Shown here one piece after another: positions 9,804 through 19,104 of a stretch of 64,000 nucleotides of DNA. The stretch lies in contig JANDLT010000014.1 in the NCBI GenBank assembly GCA_024330265.1, forward strand, positions 1 to 64,000, in the 5' to 3' direction. Both the position numbers and the translations under genes were made by a program. Source of the DNA: Pyrinomonadaceae bacterium MAG19_C2-C3. Lineage in GTDB: Bacteria > Acidobacteriota > Blastocatellia > Pyrinomonadales > Pyrinomonadaceae. Each line of letters starts with the position of its first letter. Positions within the stretch are counted from its first letter, which is position 1. The notes beneath the pieces are model-generated. The model did not search any database. It was given only the letters and a program-made list of their open reading frames with translations, and was not told the DNA's origin.

Positions 9804-11594
9804 TCAGGTCGCGGTTCGGAGGTCGCGCTCGCTTGAGATTTTCCATTCCCCGCCCGTCAACACCCAGCGCAGTTCATGGGTCACTTCGACTTTTCTGCCG
9901 CGGACGGAGTAGCTTCTTCTGAAGCGCATCAGTGCCGTCCGCCCGTCCGGGCTGAAGGAGATCTCCGGCTCACCCACCTCGAAGCCGTCCAGAGTGCCGC
10001 CCCGCATGAGGCGCAGCTTCGCCCTACGCACGGTGGACTTGGGGACATTACGCGCGCCATTGTAGGCGGCGAGACGGGACACGTAGAACGACATCGCCTC
10101 ATTCACGTTACGCGAACTCATGGCGGCGACCCACTGGTCGAACGCCATCCGCAGATTAGCTCGCGGCTTCGCCGTCGGAGTGCCACGCGCCTTGACCATC
10201 TGCTGCGGCGATGAACTCGCCGCGGGCTTTGCCGCGACCCGACTGGAGACACCGGGAACTTCCGGGATTACACCTAAAACGTCCGCCTCATCGGGCAGAC
10301 CGTCTGCGGCGGACGGTGCCGGAGAAGTTGCGTCACCAACCGTTTGATTGCCGTCCGACGAAGCCCGATTCTCTGCCTCCGTTCGTGTCGTACCGCTTGA
10401 CGGCATGAGCCACCACACGCCGAGCGTTGCCAGGATGCCGGTGAGCAACACACCCGCCAGCAGTACGGGGACGCGCGCCCTAGTGGGCGGTCGTCGTGAC
10501 GGCGTGTCAGGGAAGGTCACCATGACTGAAGTGAACTTGTGGTTCGTCTGCCCGTCCGCTCCGCCGCGCGTATGCTCGACGAGCGAGGCGAAGTTATGGT
10601 GCTGGATGGTCATCGCCATCGGTTGGGGCGTCGCCGACGTATGTCCGGGCGATTGGGCGTGTAACTCCTCACCGCGTATAGCTTCCCTACGGATCTCGCG
10701 GGTCACGTCTTCATCCACGGCGTGACCTTCGACGACGGCGGCGACCTCGCGCGGGAGCGCGTCCACGTCTTCAGCGACGATTTCGTCATTGATGACGATT
10801 TTGCGCGTGTCGCTTTCACCGAGGTCGAGTATATCGTCGGGATTTTCGTCGTGAGCGGGCGGTCTGACCTCCGCCGCAGGCTGAGGCTCTGGCGAAAGTG
10901 CCGACATGATCGGTGCTTTCTCAATTAGTGCCTCCTCGTTCAGTGATGCTTCGGTCGGCATTTCCTCGACCATCGTTTCTTCGCGGGTGACATGTTCACG
11001 GGTCGTGAGGAGCGTGCTTCCCACGATGCACTCGATGTGGCGGAGTCCGCGCGCAAATTCCGCCGCCGAAGGTCGCGCCTCCGGGTTCTTATGCATCGCG
11101 TGCGTGATAAGCGGCGCGACCACCTGCGAATCTCCGGGAGGTAGGTTCTTGAGTAGCAGCGATTCCTCGATGTGCTTACGCGCGACTTCACGCGCCGAGT
11201 CGCCGTCGAAGGGAACGCGCCCGGCGAGCATCTCGTACAGAATCACGCCGGCGGTGTACACCGCCGAGCGGTCGTTCGGTGTTTGTCCCCGGCACTCTTC
11301 GGGCGACATGTAGCGCACGTCATCGCGGAGCGAGACGCTCTCAAGCGTCTCGTCGGCGGACTCGCGGTCTCCGTTCGGAGACGTACCGCCGCCCGAGAGT
11401 CTGACGGGCAGATGACCCTGCCCATCTCTCGTCAAGATTACGTTAGACGGTTTTAAGACGTGATGAACGATGCCGTCGGACTGAGCAGATTCAATCAATT
11501 CGGCTAAATGTCTGGCGAGTCGCACGGCGTCAGGGACGGTGATAGTCCCCGCGTCGATGTACGTGCGGAGCGTGCGTGCGTGAACTGCTTTCAT
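9804..11594 (-). CDS. Kinase-like protein lacking N-lobe and catalytic motifs, with TM and NTF2-like domain
   Basis: Residues 1-200 correspond to the C-lobe of a Hanks-type Ser/Thr kinase, with an APE-like MSPEE, the AVYTAGVILYEMLAGRVPFDGD helix region and the terminal Arg-containing NPEARPSAAEFA. The N-lobe (P-loop, Lys and helix C) is absent. The HRD-type motif reads HHVLKPSN, so the catalytic Asp is Val, and no DFG is recognisable. A disordered acidic region follows, then one membrane segment (about 385-405) and a C-terminal NTF2/Cds6-like domain (about 480-597). It is therefore a pseudokinase-like membrane protein. The sequence upstream of 11594 does not encode the missing lobe in any frame. 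Start is ATG 11594; a TTG lies one codon upstream. Confidence 0.75.
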   Translation of the reverse strand: MKAVHARTLRTYIDAGTITVPDAVRLARHLAELIESAQSDGIVHHVLKPSNVILTRDGQGHLPVRLSGGGTSPNGDRESADETLESVSLRDDVRYMSPEECRGQTPNDRSAVYTAGVILYEMLAGRVPFDGDSAREVARKHIEESLLLKNLPPGDSQVVAPLITHAMHKNPEARPSAAEFARGLRHIECIVGSTLLTTREHVTREETMVEEMPTEASLNEEALIEKAPIMSALSPEPQPAAEVRPPAHDENPDDILDLGESDTRKIVINDEIVAEDVDALPREVAAVVEGHAVDEDVTREIRREAIRGEELHAQSPGHTSATPQPMAMTIQHHNFASLVEHTRGGADGQTNHKFTSVMVTFPDTPSRRPPTRARVPVLLAGVLLTGILATLGVWWLMPSSGTTRTEAENRASSDGNQTVGDATSPAPSAADGLPDEADVLGVIPEVPGVSSRVAAKPAASSSPQQMVKARGTPTAKPRANLRMAFDQWVAAMSSRNVNEAMSFYVSRLAAYNGARNVPKSTVRRAKLRLMRGGTLDGFEVGEPEISFSPDGRTALMRFRRSYSVRGRKVEVTHELRWVLTGGEWKISSERDLRTAT

Positions 11595-11838
11595 CAATTT
11601 CTTAGCCTCACACCGGAGAGGAGATGATCCGGCAACAGCCTTGCGGTCACGGGGAGAGGGTCAGATGTATTCGGGCAGTATAACCGCCCGCGTGCTTTCT
11701 TCCAAGACATCCCCGGATGAGGCGCGCATCGGGTGCTGCCGACCACGTCTCTCCCACCCGGTTGATTAACCGGAATCCTCTCGCGTAAAGTCACGCAGAC
11801 CGCTTTCCGCATCCTGCGCTCCCCGTTTGCACTTCAAG

Positions 11839-13047
11839 ATGACCAAACGCCTTTACTACGACGACTCACACTTACTCGACTTTGCCGCGCAGGTCATCGC
11901 CGTCGAAGCGCACGGCGAAAACCTTTTCCGCGTCACGCTCGACCGCACGGCGTTCTACCCAACGGGCGGCGGGCAACCGCACGACACGGGTGCGCTTGAT
12001 AATCACACGGTCGTCGAATGTCTCAATGCCGACACGCATGATGCGGTGGTTCATGTCGTGCGCGCCGATGCGGGGGCGTTCGCGGTGGGGACAACGATTG
12101 CGGGGCGCGTGGACGGGGCGCGCCGCTTCGACCACATTCAACAACACACCGCGCAGCACATCCTCTCGCGCTCCTTCCGCGAACTCTACGACGCCGCGAC
12201 CGAAGGCTTTCGCTTGACAGAAACACATGGCGAAGTTGACATCAAACTCGACGACCCGACCGACGCGCGCATTCACGACGCACTCGTTTTAGCGAACCGC
12301 ATCGTCTGGGAAAACCGTCCCGTGCATGTTCATTACATGACGCCGGATGAAGTTGCGCGGCGCGGTGTGCGCCAAAGATTTGAACGTGAAGGCACGATGC
12401 GCGTCATCGAAATCGAGGGCTTCGACTTGAACCCGTGCGGCGGGACGCACGCCGCGCGCACGGGTGAAGTCGGGATGATTCTGATTCCGTTTTGGGAACG
12501 CGCCAAAGGCATGACGCGATTAACCTTTGTCGCGGGCGAACGCGCGTTGGAAGATTACACGCACGCCAACCGCACGGCGCGCGATGTCGCATCACACTTC
12601 AGCGTCAGCCGTGATGATGCCCTCGCCGCCGTGCTTCGCTTAACCGACGAACATAAAACTCTACAACGCCGTGTGCGCGAACTCTCAACACTCGCCGCCG
12701 AAGCGGAAGCCGCGCGCCTCATCACCGAAAGCGATCCACGCCCTGACGACACGCGCCTCATCACACGCATCTTCACCGACCGCGATGCCGCCGCGCTCCG
12801 CACACTCGCGCAACGTCTCGCCACACACACGCGCACCGTCGCCCTCCTCGCCTGCGGCGAAGCCGACACCGTGCGTCTCGTCTTCGCCCGCTCACTTGAT
12901 GCTCCCGGCGACATGAATCAATTGATGCGTGAAGCCTGCATCGCGCTCGACGGGCGCGGCGGCGGCACAAGCGAACTCGCGCAGGGCGGCGGATGTTTCA
13001 CCCCTAACCTTCAAGCCACACTCGCCGCTCTCGCCGCGCGTGTTTAG
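11839..13047 (+). CDS. alaX: Alanyl-tRNA editing protein, AlaX long form
   Basis: This free-standing editing factor removes Ser or Gly mischarged on tRNA-Ala. It has the zinc ligands of the AlaRS/ThrRS second additional domain: H103 and H107 in QQHTAQHILS, and C200 and H204 in NPCGGTHAA. The C-terminal half (about 260-402) is a coiled coil plus a DHHA1-type domain ending in RGGGTSELAQGGG, so it is the long AlaX form. ATG 11839 is preferred over an upstream TTG at 11827. It lies 80 bp upstream of tRNA-Ala(CGC), a functionally suggestive neighbour. Confidence 0.92.
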   Translation: MTKRLYYDDSHLLDFAAQVIAVEAHGENLFRVTLDRTAFYPTGGGQPHDTGALDNHTVVECLNADTHDAVVHVVRADAGAFAVGTTIAGRVDGARRFDHIQQHTAQHILSRSFRELYDAATEGFRLTETHGEVDIKLDDPTDARIHDALVLANRIVWENRPVHVHYMTPDEVARRGVRQRFEREGTMRVIEIEGFDLNPCGGTHAARTGEVGMILIPFWERAKGMTRLTFVAGERALEDYTHANRTARDVASHFSVSRDDALAAVLRLTDEHKTLQRRVRELSTLAAEAEAARLITESDPRPDDTRLITRIFTDRDAAALRTLAQRLATHTRTVALLACGEADTVRLVFARSLDAPGDMNQLMREACIALDGRGGGTSELAQGGGCFTPNLQATLAALAARV

Positions 13048-13084
13048 CGTCCGAACGCTTCAAACCGCTTCGTTGCCATCAGGC

Positions 13085-13114
13085 TTGACACGACTTAAAC
13101 GCAATCTCTATTAT
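13085..13114 (+). promoter_or_regulatory. Promoter of tRNA-Ala
   Basis: TTGACA at 13085-13090, an 18-nt spacer and TATTAT at 13109-13114, with the mature tRNA starting 15 nt after the -10 box. Confidence 0.7.
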
Positions 13115-13128
13115 CCCCTCCTGCTCGT

Positions 13129-13202
<74 letters not shown>

Positions 13203-13215
13203 CCTAAATTCTCTC

Positions 13216-13255
13216 ACAACACGGCAAGTCTTGGCGGCTTGCCGTTTATTGTTGT
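13216..13255 (+). terminator. Terminator downstream of tRNA-Ala (inside the island)
   Basis: Stem ACGGCAAG / CTTGCCGT (13221-13228 with 13238-13245), extended by ACAAC/GTTGT, followed by a T-rich run. It lies inside the island, so the element brought its own terminator for the tRNA. Confidence 0.65.
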
Positions 13256-13302
13256 ATTAGATTGCAAGTTCCTAATTCAAAACTTCCCTTACAAAAATAG
13301 AA

Positions 13303-14463
13303 ATGCCAGCATTTTTTGAGCGCAATAATGATAATCAATCCATTGATGAGTTGGTGAGGATTGCTAATGAAGGTAAGGGAGATCATTCGTTAGAAGGGCT
13401 GTTCGTGCCGCCGCGTGAGGAAATGGATGACTTCATTAACGATTCATCTACGGAAGACAACCGCGAGCCGCAGCTAATAAATTTCAGTTCTTCGCAAGAG
13501 CAACAACCTTTTTCTTCAGCAACAGTGTTTACAACCGGATGCGCGGTCATCGCCGTTGATGCTGGCGTTGTTGATTTGGGCGAACTTTCCTCAGGCGGAA
13601 CTGTTTTTGCGATACGCGGGGCAGCAGTGTGCTATCCAGCGAACGGGCGACCATTTATCTGCCGCTATAACACCGGCGCGATTGTGATTGACCATGACAA
13701 TCGGTTTCCGGTTTTCCACTACATAGGGTTGCGCTTGGGCAAAGAGGAGTTGTTTGTTGATATTGACAAATCAACAAAGCCACATTCCTATAAAGCAAAA
13801 GCGGAAGATATTAACAGCACTCCAAATCAGATACGGGATCGTTGCCGCAACTTTTTCGAGCGGATGATTCAAGAGGAAGCTATTTCGATTCTTGAAAGCT
13901 ATGGCGGCGGCATTTTGTTGATTGACGGTGCTTTGTCAGGCGGCACGTTTGACACTCCTGAAACGTACATAAGAGACCTCTTAAAAGAGTCGCGGAACCG
14001 CAACATCAGTGCCGTCGCTATTAGCAAGAAAACGCGCGTTACCATCGGCGGGCGTCCGATTTCCAGCTTATTCATGGATGCGCCGGAGTTCATTGGCTAC
14101 GCGCAACTTGATAGTTTTATTGCGGAAGAAAGGAGCGATGATAGTCGTCGAAGTGCTGTTTCGGTAGCTGAAGCTGTTTATGCTGTGCGCTTCAGCTACG
14201 CGCCTCTCGGCTTGACCTTTCGCGTTGATGTGAACTCGGCAAAAGGCTTGATTGCAGGTGAAGTATTGGACAATGTATTTAGTAGCTGCCGAATTTATGG
14301 TGGCTATCCACGTCCACTTATTGAAGCCCATCAGTACAGTTCGTTTCTATATCAAGATGTGCAAACTCTTCTCGCCGACGTGATTGTTCGTCTCGGCGTG
14401 CGACCTCATGAACAGCCGTCAATGGAAGTGCTGTTCCAACCGTTCGGTGCTAGGTATAAGTAA
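13303..14463 (+). CDS. NurA-domain 5'-3' nuclease
   Basis: The 386-residue protein has the NurA signatures: VIAVDAG with a metal-binding Asp at 86, LLIDGALSGG with Asp 208, and the C-terminal GYPRPLIEAHQYSS with His 343. NurA is an RNase H-like, Mn-dependent nuclease that works inside or against a HerA hexamer to resect or degrade DNA. Residues 1-75 are a charged, poorly conserved extension. The gene starts the island operon and ends 11 bp before the herA-like gene. No obvious signal or membrane segment. In archaea the pair serves recombination; here, on a mobile island with a methylase, a defence role is more likely (inference). Confidence 0.88.
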   Translation: MPAFFERNNDNQSIDELVRIANEGKGDHSLEGLFVPPREEMDDFINDSSTEDNREPQLINFSSSQEQQPFSSATVFTTGCAVIAVDAGVVDLGELSSGGTVFAIRGAAVCYPANGRPFICRYNTGAIVIDHDNRFPVFHYIGLRLGKEELFVDIDKSTKPHSYKAKAEDINSTPNQIRDRCRNFFERMIQEEAISILESYGGGILLIDGALSGGTFDTPETYIRDLLKESRNRNISAVAISKKTRVTIGGRPISSLFMDAPEFIGYAQLDSFIAEERSDDSRRSAVSVAEAVYAVRFSYAPLGLTFRVDVNSAKGLIAGEVLDNVFSSCRIYGGYPRPLIEAHQYSSFLYQDVQTLLADVIVRLGVRPHEQPSMEVLFQPFGARYK

Positions 14464-14474
14464 GGAGAATCCTC

Positions 14475-16217
14475 GTGTCAGATATAATGGACAGAATACG
14501 CTCGAACCAAACAGGCTTTCAGATGCAGTCTGTTGAAGTCAGAGAGGCGGAAGAAATCAATCAACCTACAACCTCTCCGCTCTCGCAAGAGGCGGCATCC
14601 GAGTTTGCTCAAATGCTGCATCTCGAAGGCGGCGAGGGAGTAATTATGTACTTCCCTAAGAAGATTGACTTCGAGGTTGGTGAGGTTTTGTACTTGCGCG
14701 AGCGCAAACAAGGCGAAAACGGATTGATAGTGCAAGCATTCGAGAAAGGCACAGCTTCATACCCGCAAGCGGACAGCAAAGCATTGTTTCGTTTAATGAC
14801 TGCGGTGAGTGCGTATCAGATTCAGCGTTCGCATCATGAACCCCCTGAAACGATTGACGAGTTTATGGAACTGCATTTCAAAGTCCGCGCTGCAATTATC
14901 AATGGAGCGTGGTCTGCGCCTGAAGGTCGAGTCGTCACCCGAAACGTAGATATTTTCAAAATCAGTCCACAATTACTTATTGAGAACGTGGTACAAGCCG
15001 TGCCAAACATGAGTTTGCATTTAGGCGATTATCAAAATGAAGACTTAACGGTTGCTGGTGAAGGTTTCGATAAAGTGAATCTTGTTACCGGCATGAAAGG
15101 TGCCGGAAAGAGCCATATCACGAAGGGCATTATTAACGAATCTCTTAAGCTGAACATGAGTTCGGTTGTCTTCGATATTAACAATGAGTATGACAATTTA
15201 ACTCCCAATGCCGCTGTGCTGCGTCCCGGCTCAAGCGGTAATTTCAAGTTTCGGCTTGATCGGATGGACGCCGAGACTTTCCTTGCTTTAATAAGGCGGT
15301 TGTCACCCTTCCCGCCCGCAACCGAATTAGCCGCCAATGCCGAAATCCCATTAAAGATACAAGAGCGAATACAGGCTAATCATATCCCTGATATTCCCTT
15401 TCTTCGAGATGCTGTAAATCAAATTTTTCCGGGAAATTCTCCGGTTGTGAATAATATGCGCTCTGCGTATTTGCGCTCTCTTGAGAATGTCGAGAAATAT
15501 AACCTCGTCATGACGGAGCAAGAAGCACAAGCGGAAGATGCCGGTGTTAGAAACGGACAGCCCGCGCAAGTGCGTTCCTTAATTACAGCTTTTCACAACA
15601 CATTCAGTCGTGGCGCGCAACTCATAGTGTTTAAGTTAGGCGGACTTAGCTCCACTTTGCAAAGAAGTATTTTGACGCTCGTTATAGATTACTTGAAAGA
15701 GTTATGCGCTAAACAATCTATTGCCCACGCTAACAATCCTACCAAGTATCCTTATCCTATTTATCCAACAGTCTTCTTTGAGGAAGCTCATATGTACATG
15801 GACGAGCAACGAATAGAGGAACTTGTTCCTTTGATAAGACACATTGGCATCAATGTTTTCTTTATCACTAACACGCCCGGAGCATTGCCCGAATCTGTTT
15901 TCAGATTGGTTGACAATATAATTATGACCCGTATGTTCAGTCGAAAAGATATAGATCGGATTGTAGATTGCGGTCTGACCGATAAAGAGACGATTTATGG
16001 CTTCGCTCGTAATTTGAAAGATCGTCACGCTCTGTTTTTAAGTGCAAAGGAAGGCGCGACAAAGAACTTTCCGCTTGTCTTTAGAGTACGTGATTTCAAT
16101 TTACCGAAATCCGGTCAAACGCGCTCGCAGTGGCGCGCGATGCGAGAACACTTGGAGTCTCAACAAAACGCCGCTTCAACAAACACCGATTCGTCAAGTA
16201 GTACAACGCAAGATTAA
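14475..16217 (+). CDS. HerA-like DNA translocase ATPase
   Basis: This 580-residue HerA/FtsK-superfamily ATPase has a Walker A GMKGAGKS (about 206-213) and a Walker B FFEEAH (about 433-438), both in HerA style. A sensor-like FFITNTPGALP segment follows the Walker B. The N-terminal 190 residues would form the HAS barrel and contact region for NurA. It starts with GTG at 14475 behind AAGGAGA. HerA forms a hexameric double-strand DNA pump. Its coupling to NurA is expected from gene order and is known for the families. The C-terminal tail is Ser/Thr-rich. The stop is 50 bp before the chosen methylase start. Confidence 0.92.
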   Translation: MSDIMDRIRSNQTGFQMQSVEVREAEEINQPTTSPLSQEAASEFAQMLHLEGGEGVIMYFPKKIDFEVGEVLYLRERKQGENGLIVQAFEKGTASYPQADSKALFRLMTAVSAYQIQRSHHEPPETIDEFMELHFKVRAAIINGAWSAPEGRVVTRNVDIFKISPQLLIENVVQAVPNMSLHLGDYQNEDLTVAGEGFDKVNLVTGMKGAGKSHITKGIINESLKLNMSSVVFDINNEYDNLTPNAAVLRPGSSGNFKFRLDRMDAETFLALIRRLSPFPPATELAANAEIPLKIQERIQANHIPDIPFLRDAVNQIFPGNSPVVNNMRSAYLRSLENVEKYNLVMTEQEAQAEDAGVRNGQPAQVRSLITAFHNTFSRGAQLIVFKLGGLSSTLQRSILTLVIDYLKELCAKQSIAHANNPTKYPYPIYPTVFFEEAHMYMDEQRIEELVPLIRHIGINVFFITNTPGALPESVFRLVDNIIMTRMFSRKDIDRIVDCGLTDKETIYGFARNLKDRHALFLSAKEGATKNFPLVFRVRDFNLPKSGQTRSQWRAMREHLESQQNAASTNTDSSSSTTQD

Positions 16218-16266
16218 GAAATCTCTCAGATATGCCGTCCAAACGATTAACGCGGAGAATACAAGT

Positions 16267-17679
16267 GTGCTTCCTCAACAATTTCTAAATGAAACGGCTG
16301 AAGAAGTAGTTGCGCCGGATGAAACATCAAATCAAACAAACCCAACCGGACGAGTTGCGGACGTAACACTGCTTGCGCCGAGAGCCGCACAGATGCGCCG
16401 TATCTTCGCCGAAGCAGAATGCGACCTTCCCTTTCGTCGCGGCAACGCATTCAAGGGAATGCTCACTTTCACCGACAACGCTGAAGAACCAATACATCGT
16501 TGGTTTTATTACAAGGAAGGTTACTCACGCCGTTTAGTAAAACAAGTTCTGAATCTATATTCTCCCCCGCCGGAATACCCGGCAGTGCTTGATCCTTTCT
16601 GCGGAGCGGGAACAACTTTGCTAGAGGCGCAGGCGCATAGCTATCCGGCTGTCGGGGTGGAACTTAATCCTTTCGCTGCGTTCCTAAGTCAAGTCAAAAC
16701 CTCATGGAACAAAATCAATCCAGAGCAACTCGCCAGAACATTGGACAATGTACTCGTTAAAGCTAAAAACACTAATACGAATCTTCCAGAATTAACTACT
16801 CTTCACAATACCGATTACTTTCCACATAGGAACGCACACAAGTGGTTCAATCTTAAAGATGCAATCCTCCAGCGTCGTTGCGCGCCGGAAGTTAAGAACG
16901 CACTCCTGCTTGCTCTCGCATCAACTCTTGAAGACATTTCACGCTTGCACAAAGATGGGCGTTTGCTGCGCTATCTAACGCGCGACGTAATCTCCCCACG
17001 CGAAGCTCTGCGCTGTCGAGTTGAAGAGATGATCTCCGATTTGCAAGTAATGGCTGACAAGCCTTCGGGTAGCGTTTCCGTATTTCGGGGCGATGCCCGG
17101 CATCTCGAAAAGGTATTTAACGGTCACAAGCCGCCAAAGTTCGGGACAATTCTTTACTCGCCGCCGTACCTCAACAATTTTGACTACAGCGAAATCTACA
17201 AATGCGAATTGTGGTTACTTGGTATGCTCAATTCATACGACCAATGGCGACGGCTCAGACAAAGTACGTTTCGCTCACACCCTAGCTGCCGCTTCGATTC
17301 GACGAGTTATTTGAAAGACAATTCAGCTTTGCGTGAGGTTTATCGGTTGGTAGAGCAAGCAGCACGTTGTCCAAACATCGGTAATGGCGCGCAAGAAACA
17401 TTGCCTGATGTTCTTCGCGGTTATTTTGATGATGTTGCCATGACCCTTCAGGAACAAATTAAGTTACTCGCTCCCGGAGGTCACATCATCTGCGTCGTCG
17501 GCAATTCAAAACATGGCGCGCTACACATATCTACCGACACACTAATTGCGAAAACCGGCAAGGCATTGGGATTAAATTTAGTTGAGATTTACGTCGGCAA
17601 ATATCGTTACAGCCGTAAAGAGAAAAAACATAAGCTCCGCGAAAGTGTAGTTGTTTTTAGGAAATCAGACGATGTTTAA
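16267..17679 (+). CDS. DNA methyltransferase (amino-MTase, motif order I then IV)
   Basis: The protein has the SAM-binding motif DPFCGAGTT (about 109-117) and, later, the catalytic SPPYLNNFDYSE motif (about 297-308). SPPY points to N4-cytosine or N6-adenine methylation. A helical insert of about 180 residues between motifs I and IV may serve target recognition. The frame is open back to a GTG at 16042 inside herA, but GTG 16267 has GGAG 9 nt upstream and removes a low-complexity overlap, so it is preferred; the start is still uncertain. As third gene of the island it could protect host DNA from NurA-HerA, by analogy with restriction systems (inference). An RNA substrate (Trm11-like) cannot be excluded. 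Confidence 0.85.
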   Translation: MLPQQFLNETAEEVVAPDETSNQTNPTGRVADVTLLAPRAAQMRRIFAEAECDLPFRRGNAFKGMLTFTDNAEEPIHRWFYYKEGYSRRLVKQVLNLYSPPPEYPAVLDPFCGAGTTLLEAQAHSYPAVGVELNPFAAFLSQVKTSWNKINPEQLARTLDNVLVKAKNTNTNLPELTTLHNTDYFPHRNAHKWFNLKDAILQRRCAPEVKNALLLALASTLEDISRLHKDGRLLRYLTRDVISPREALRCRVEEMISDLQVMADKPSGSVSVFRGDARHLEKVFNGHKPPKFGTILYSPPYLNNFDYSEIYKCELWLLGMLNSYDQWRRLRQSTFRSHPSCRFDSTSYLKDNSALREVYRLVEQAARCPNIGNGAQETLPDVLRGYFDDVAMTLQEQIKLLAPGGHIICVVGNSKHGALHISTDTLIAKTGKALGLNLVEIYVGKYRYSRKEKKHKLRESVVVFRKSDDV

Positions 17680-17738
17680 TCTATTCCACTCATAGAAATG
17701 TGAAGTAAAAAAACTCACAATACTTGACCTGTTTTACG

Positions 17739-17774
17739 ATGCGGAGGTCAGGAGTTCGACCCTCCTCTGCTCCA
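17739..17774 (+). repeat. attR-like direct repeat (tRNA-Ala 3' end copy)
   Basis: An exact 36-bp copy of the tRNA-Ala 3' end. No 5' half is present, so it is not a second tRNA gene. It marks the right edge of the island and is followed by a native-looking terminator at 17796. Confidence 0.85.
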
Positions 17775-17795
17775 TCGAAGAAGATAAAAAATAAG

Positions 17796-17826
17796 ACAGC
17801 CGCTCAATTTTGGGCGGCTGTTTTTC
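17796..17826 (+). terminator. Terminator after attR, presumably the original tRNA terminator
   Basis: Stem ACAGCCGC / GCGGCTGT (17796-17803 with 17814-17821), a 10-nt loop and TTTTT. It would have terminated the tRNA before the island inserted. Confidence 0.75.
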
Positions 17827-17894
17827 GTTTTGTTACACTCTCGCCGGGTTCGCTTCTAAAATCTCGCAACCGATACATCATTCCGTAAAGTCTT

Positions 17895-18897
17895 ATGTCG
17901 AAACAACATATCAATAATTATTACAACCGCCTTGAGGAAACGATTCGATTTGGCGGAAGTCGCAATGAAACCACCGTCGAACATGCTTTCATCTCGTTGG
18001 TTAATTCGTATGCCGAGCGGCGCAATCTGATGCTGGTCCCGAAGATTGCGATTAAGACCGCGAAGGGCGCGAACATCATTCCTGACGGTGCGCTCAAGAA
18101 CGCGCTGCGGCTTGACTTCGGTTACTGGGAAAGCAAGGACATCAAAGACGATATAGACAAAGAGATTCAAGCGAAGATTGGCAAAGGTTATCCGCTCACA
18201 ACACGCTTTTTGAAGACAGCGAGACCGCCGTGTTGTTTCAAGAGAATCAGCAAGTGATGCGCGTTTCGATGAAGGACGCGGAAAGCTTTGAGAAGATTTT
18301 ACAACGGTTCGTTAATTTCGAGCCGCCGCAAGTTGTGCGGTTCAATTCCGCGCTTCAGAGATTCACCGAAGACGTGCCGACGATTGTTGAAAGTCTGCGC
18401 GAACTGATTCGCACACAAGCCGACACCAACGCGGCTTTCGTCAAACGGCGTGACGAGTTTTATCTTAATTGCCAGAAAGAGATTAACCCTGAAATCACGC
18501 CCGAAGATGTGCGCGAGATGATGATTCAGCACATCTTGACCGCAGACATTTTTACCAACGTCTTCGGCGATGCCGACTTTCACCGCTCGAACAACATCGC
18601 GCGTGAATTAGAGACGGTGCTTGAAACTTTTATGACGCGCAGTGTGCGGCAAACTTATCTCGGCGGCATTAAGAGTTATTACGATACGATTCGAGATGCG
18701 GCTTCCGGCATCGCCGACCACAACGAAAAGCAGAAATTCTTAAAAACCATTTACGAGAATTTCTACAAAGTTTATAACCCGAAAGGGGCTGACCGTCTCG
18801 GCGTCGTCTATACGCCGAATGAGATTGTGCGCTTCATGATTGAAAGCACGGACTACCTTTTAGATAAGCATTTCAATCGCTCTCAGCATGTCGCTTC
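17895..18897 (+). pseudogene. Broken type ISP restriction-modification gene (N-terminal fragment)
   Basis: Two overlapping frames (17895-18257 and 18230-18952) together encode the N-terminal part of a single-chain type ISP / Eco57I-like restriction-modification protein. The first carries the nuclease-like start SKQHINNYYNRLEE and PDGALKN...GYWESKD. The second carries the coupler region and stops just after YTPNEIVRFMIESTDYLLDKHF, which is the beginning of the methylase domain. A one-base shift near 18190-18215 separates them; reading across it gives a continuous family-like sequence. The rest (methylase, target recognition) is missing. Full proteins of this class exceed 900 residues. It lies directly behind the tRNA-Ala island and probably marks the same integration hotspot. 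Confidence 0.75.
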
Positions 18898-19104
18898 GCG
18901 GGTAAAATCTCTTTTGTCTTACGTCGAATGCACGTTAGCTTACGCGGCGTGAGACGACAAAACCACGCAAGCGCGCAACTAATGAAAGTCCGGCGCGACG
19001 GGCGAGCGTCGTTCATTATTCGCTTCTGCCCTGCGATTGGGTACACTGACGCGCAACACCAAGCTCTCCGTTATCCTTCTAAATTCTTTCGGGAGATTTT
19101 ATTT

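Noticed and set aside
17739..17774. Second tRNA-Ala gene
   Set aside because: Only the 3' half of the tRNA is present; D arm and 5' acceptor strand are absent. It is an attachment-site copy.
17895..18952. Programmed frameshift in an active restriction gene
   Set aside because: The downstream part ends before the methylase domain, so the gene is truncated as well as frameshifted; decay is simpler.
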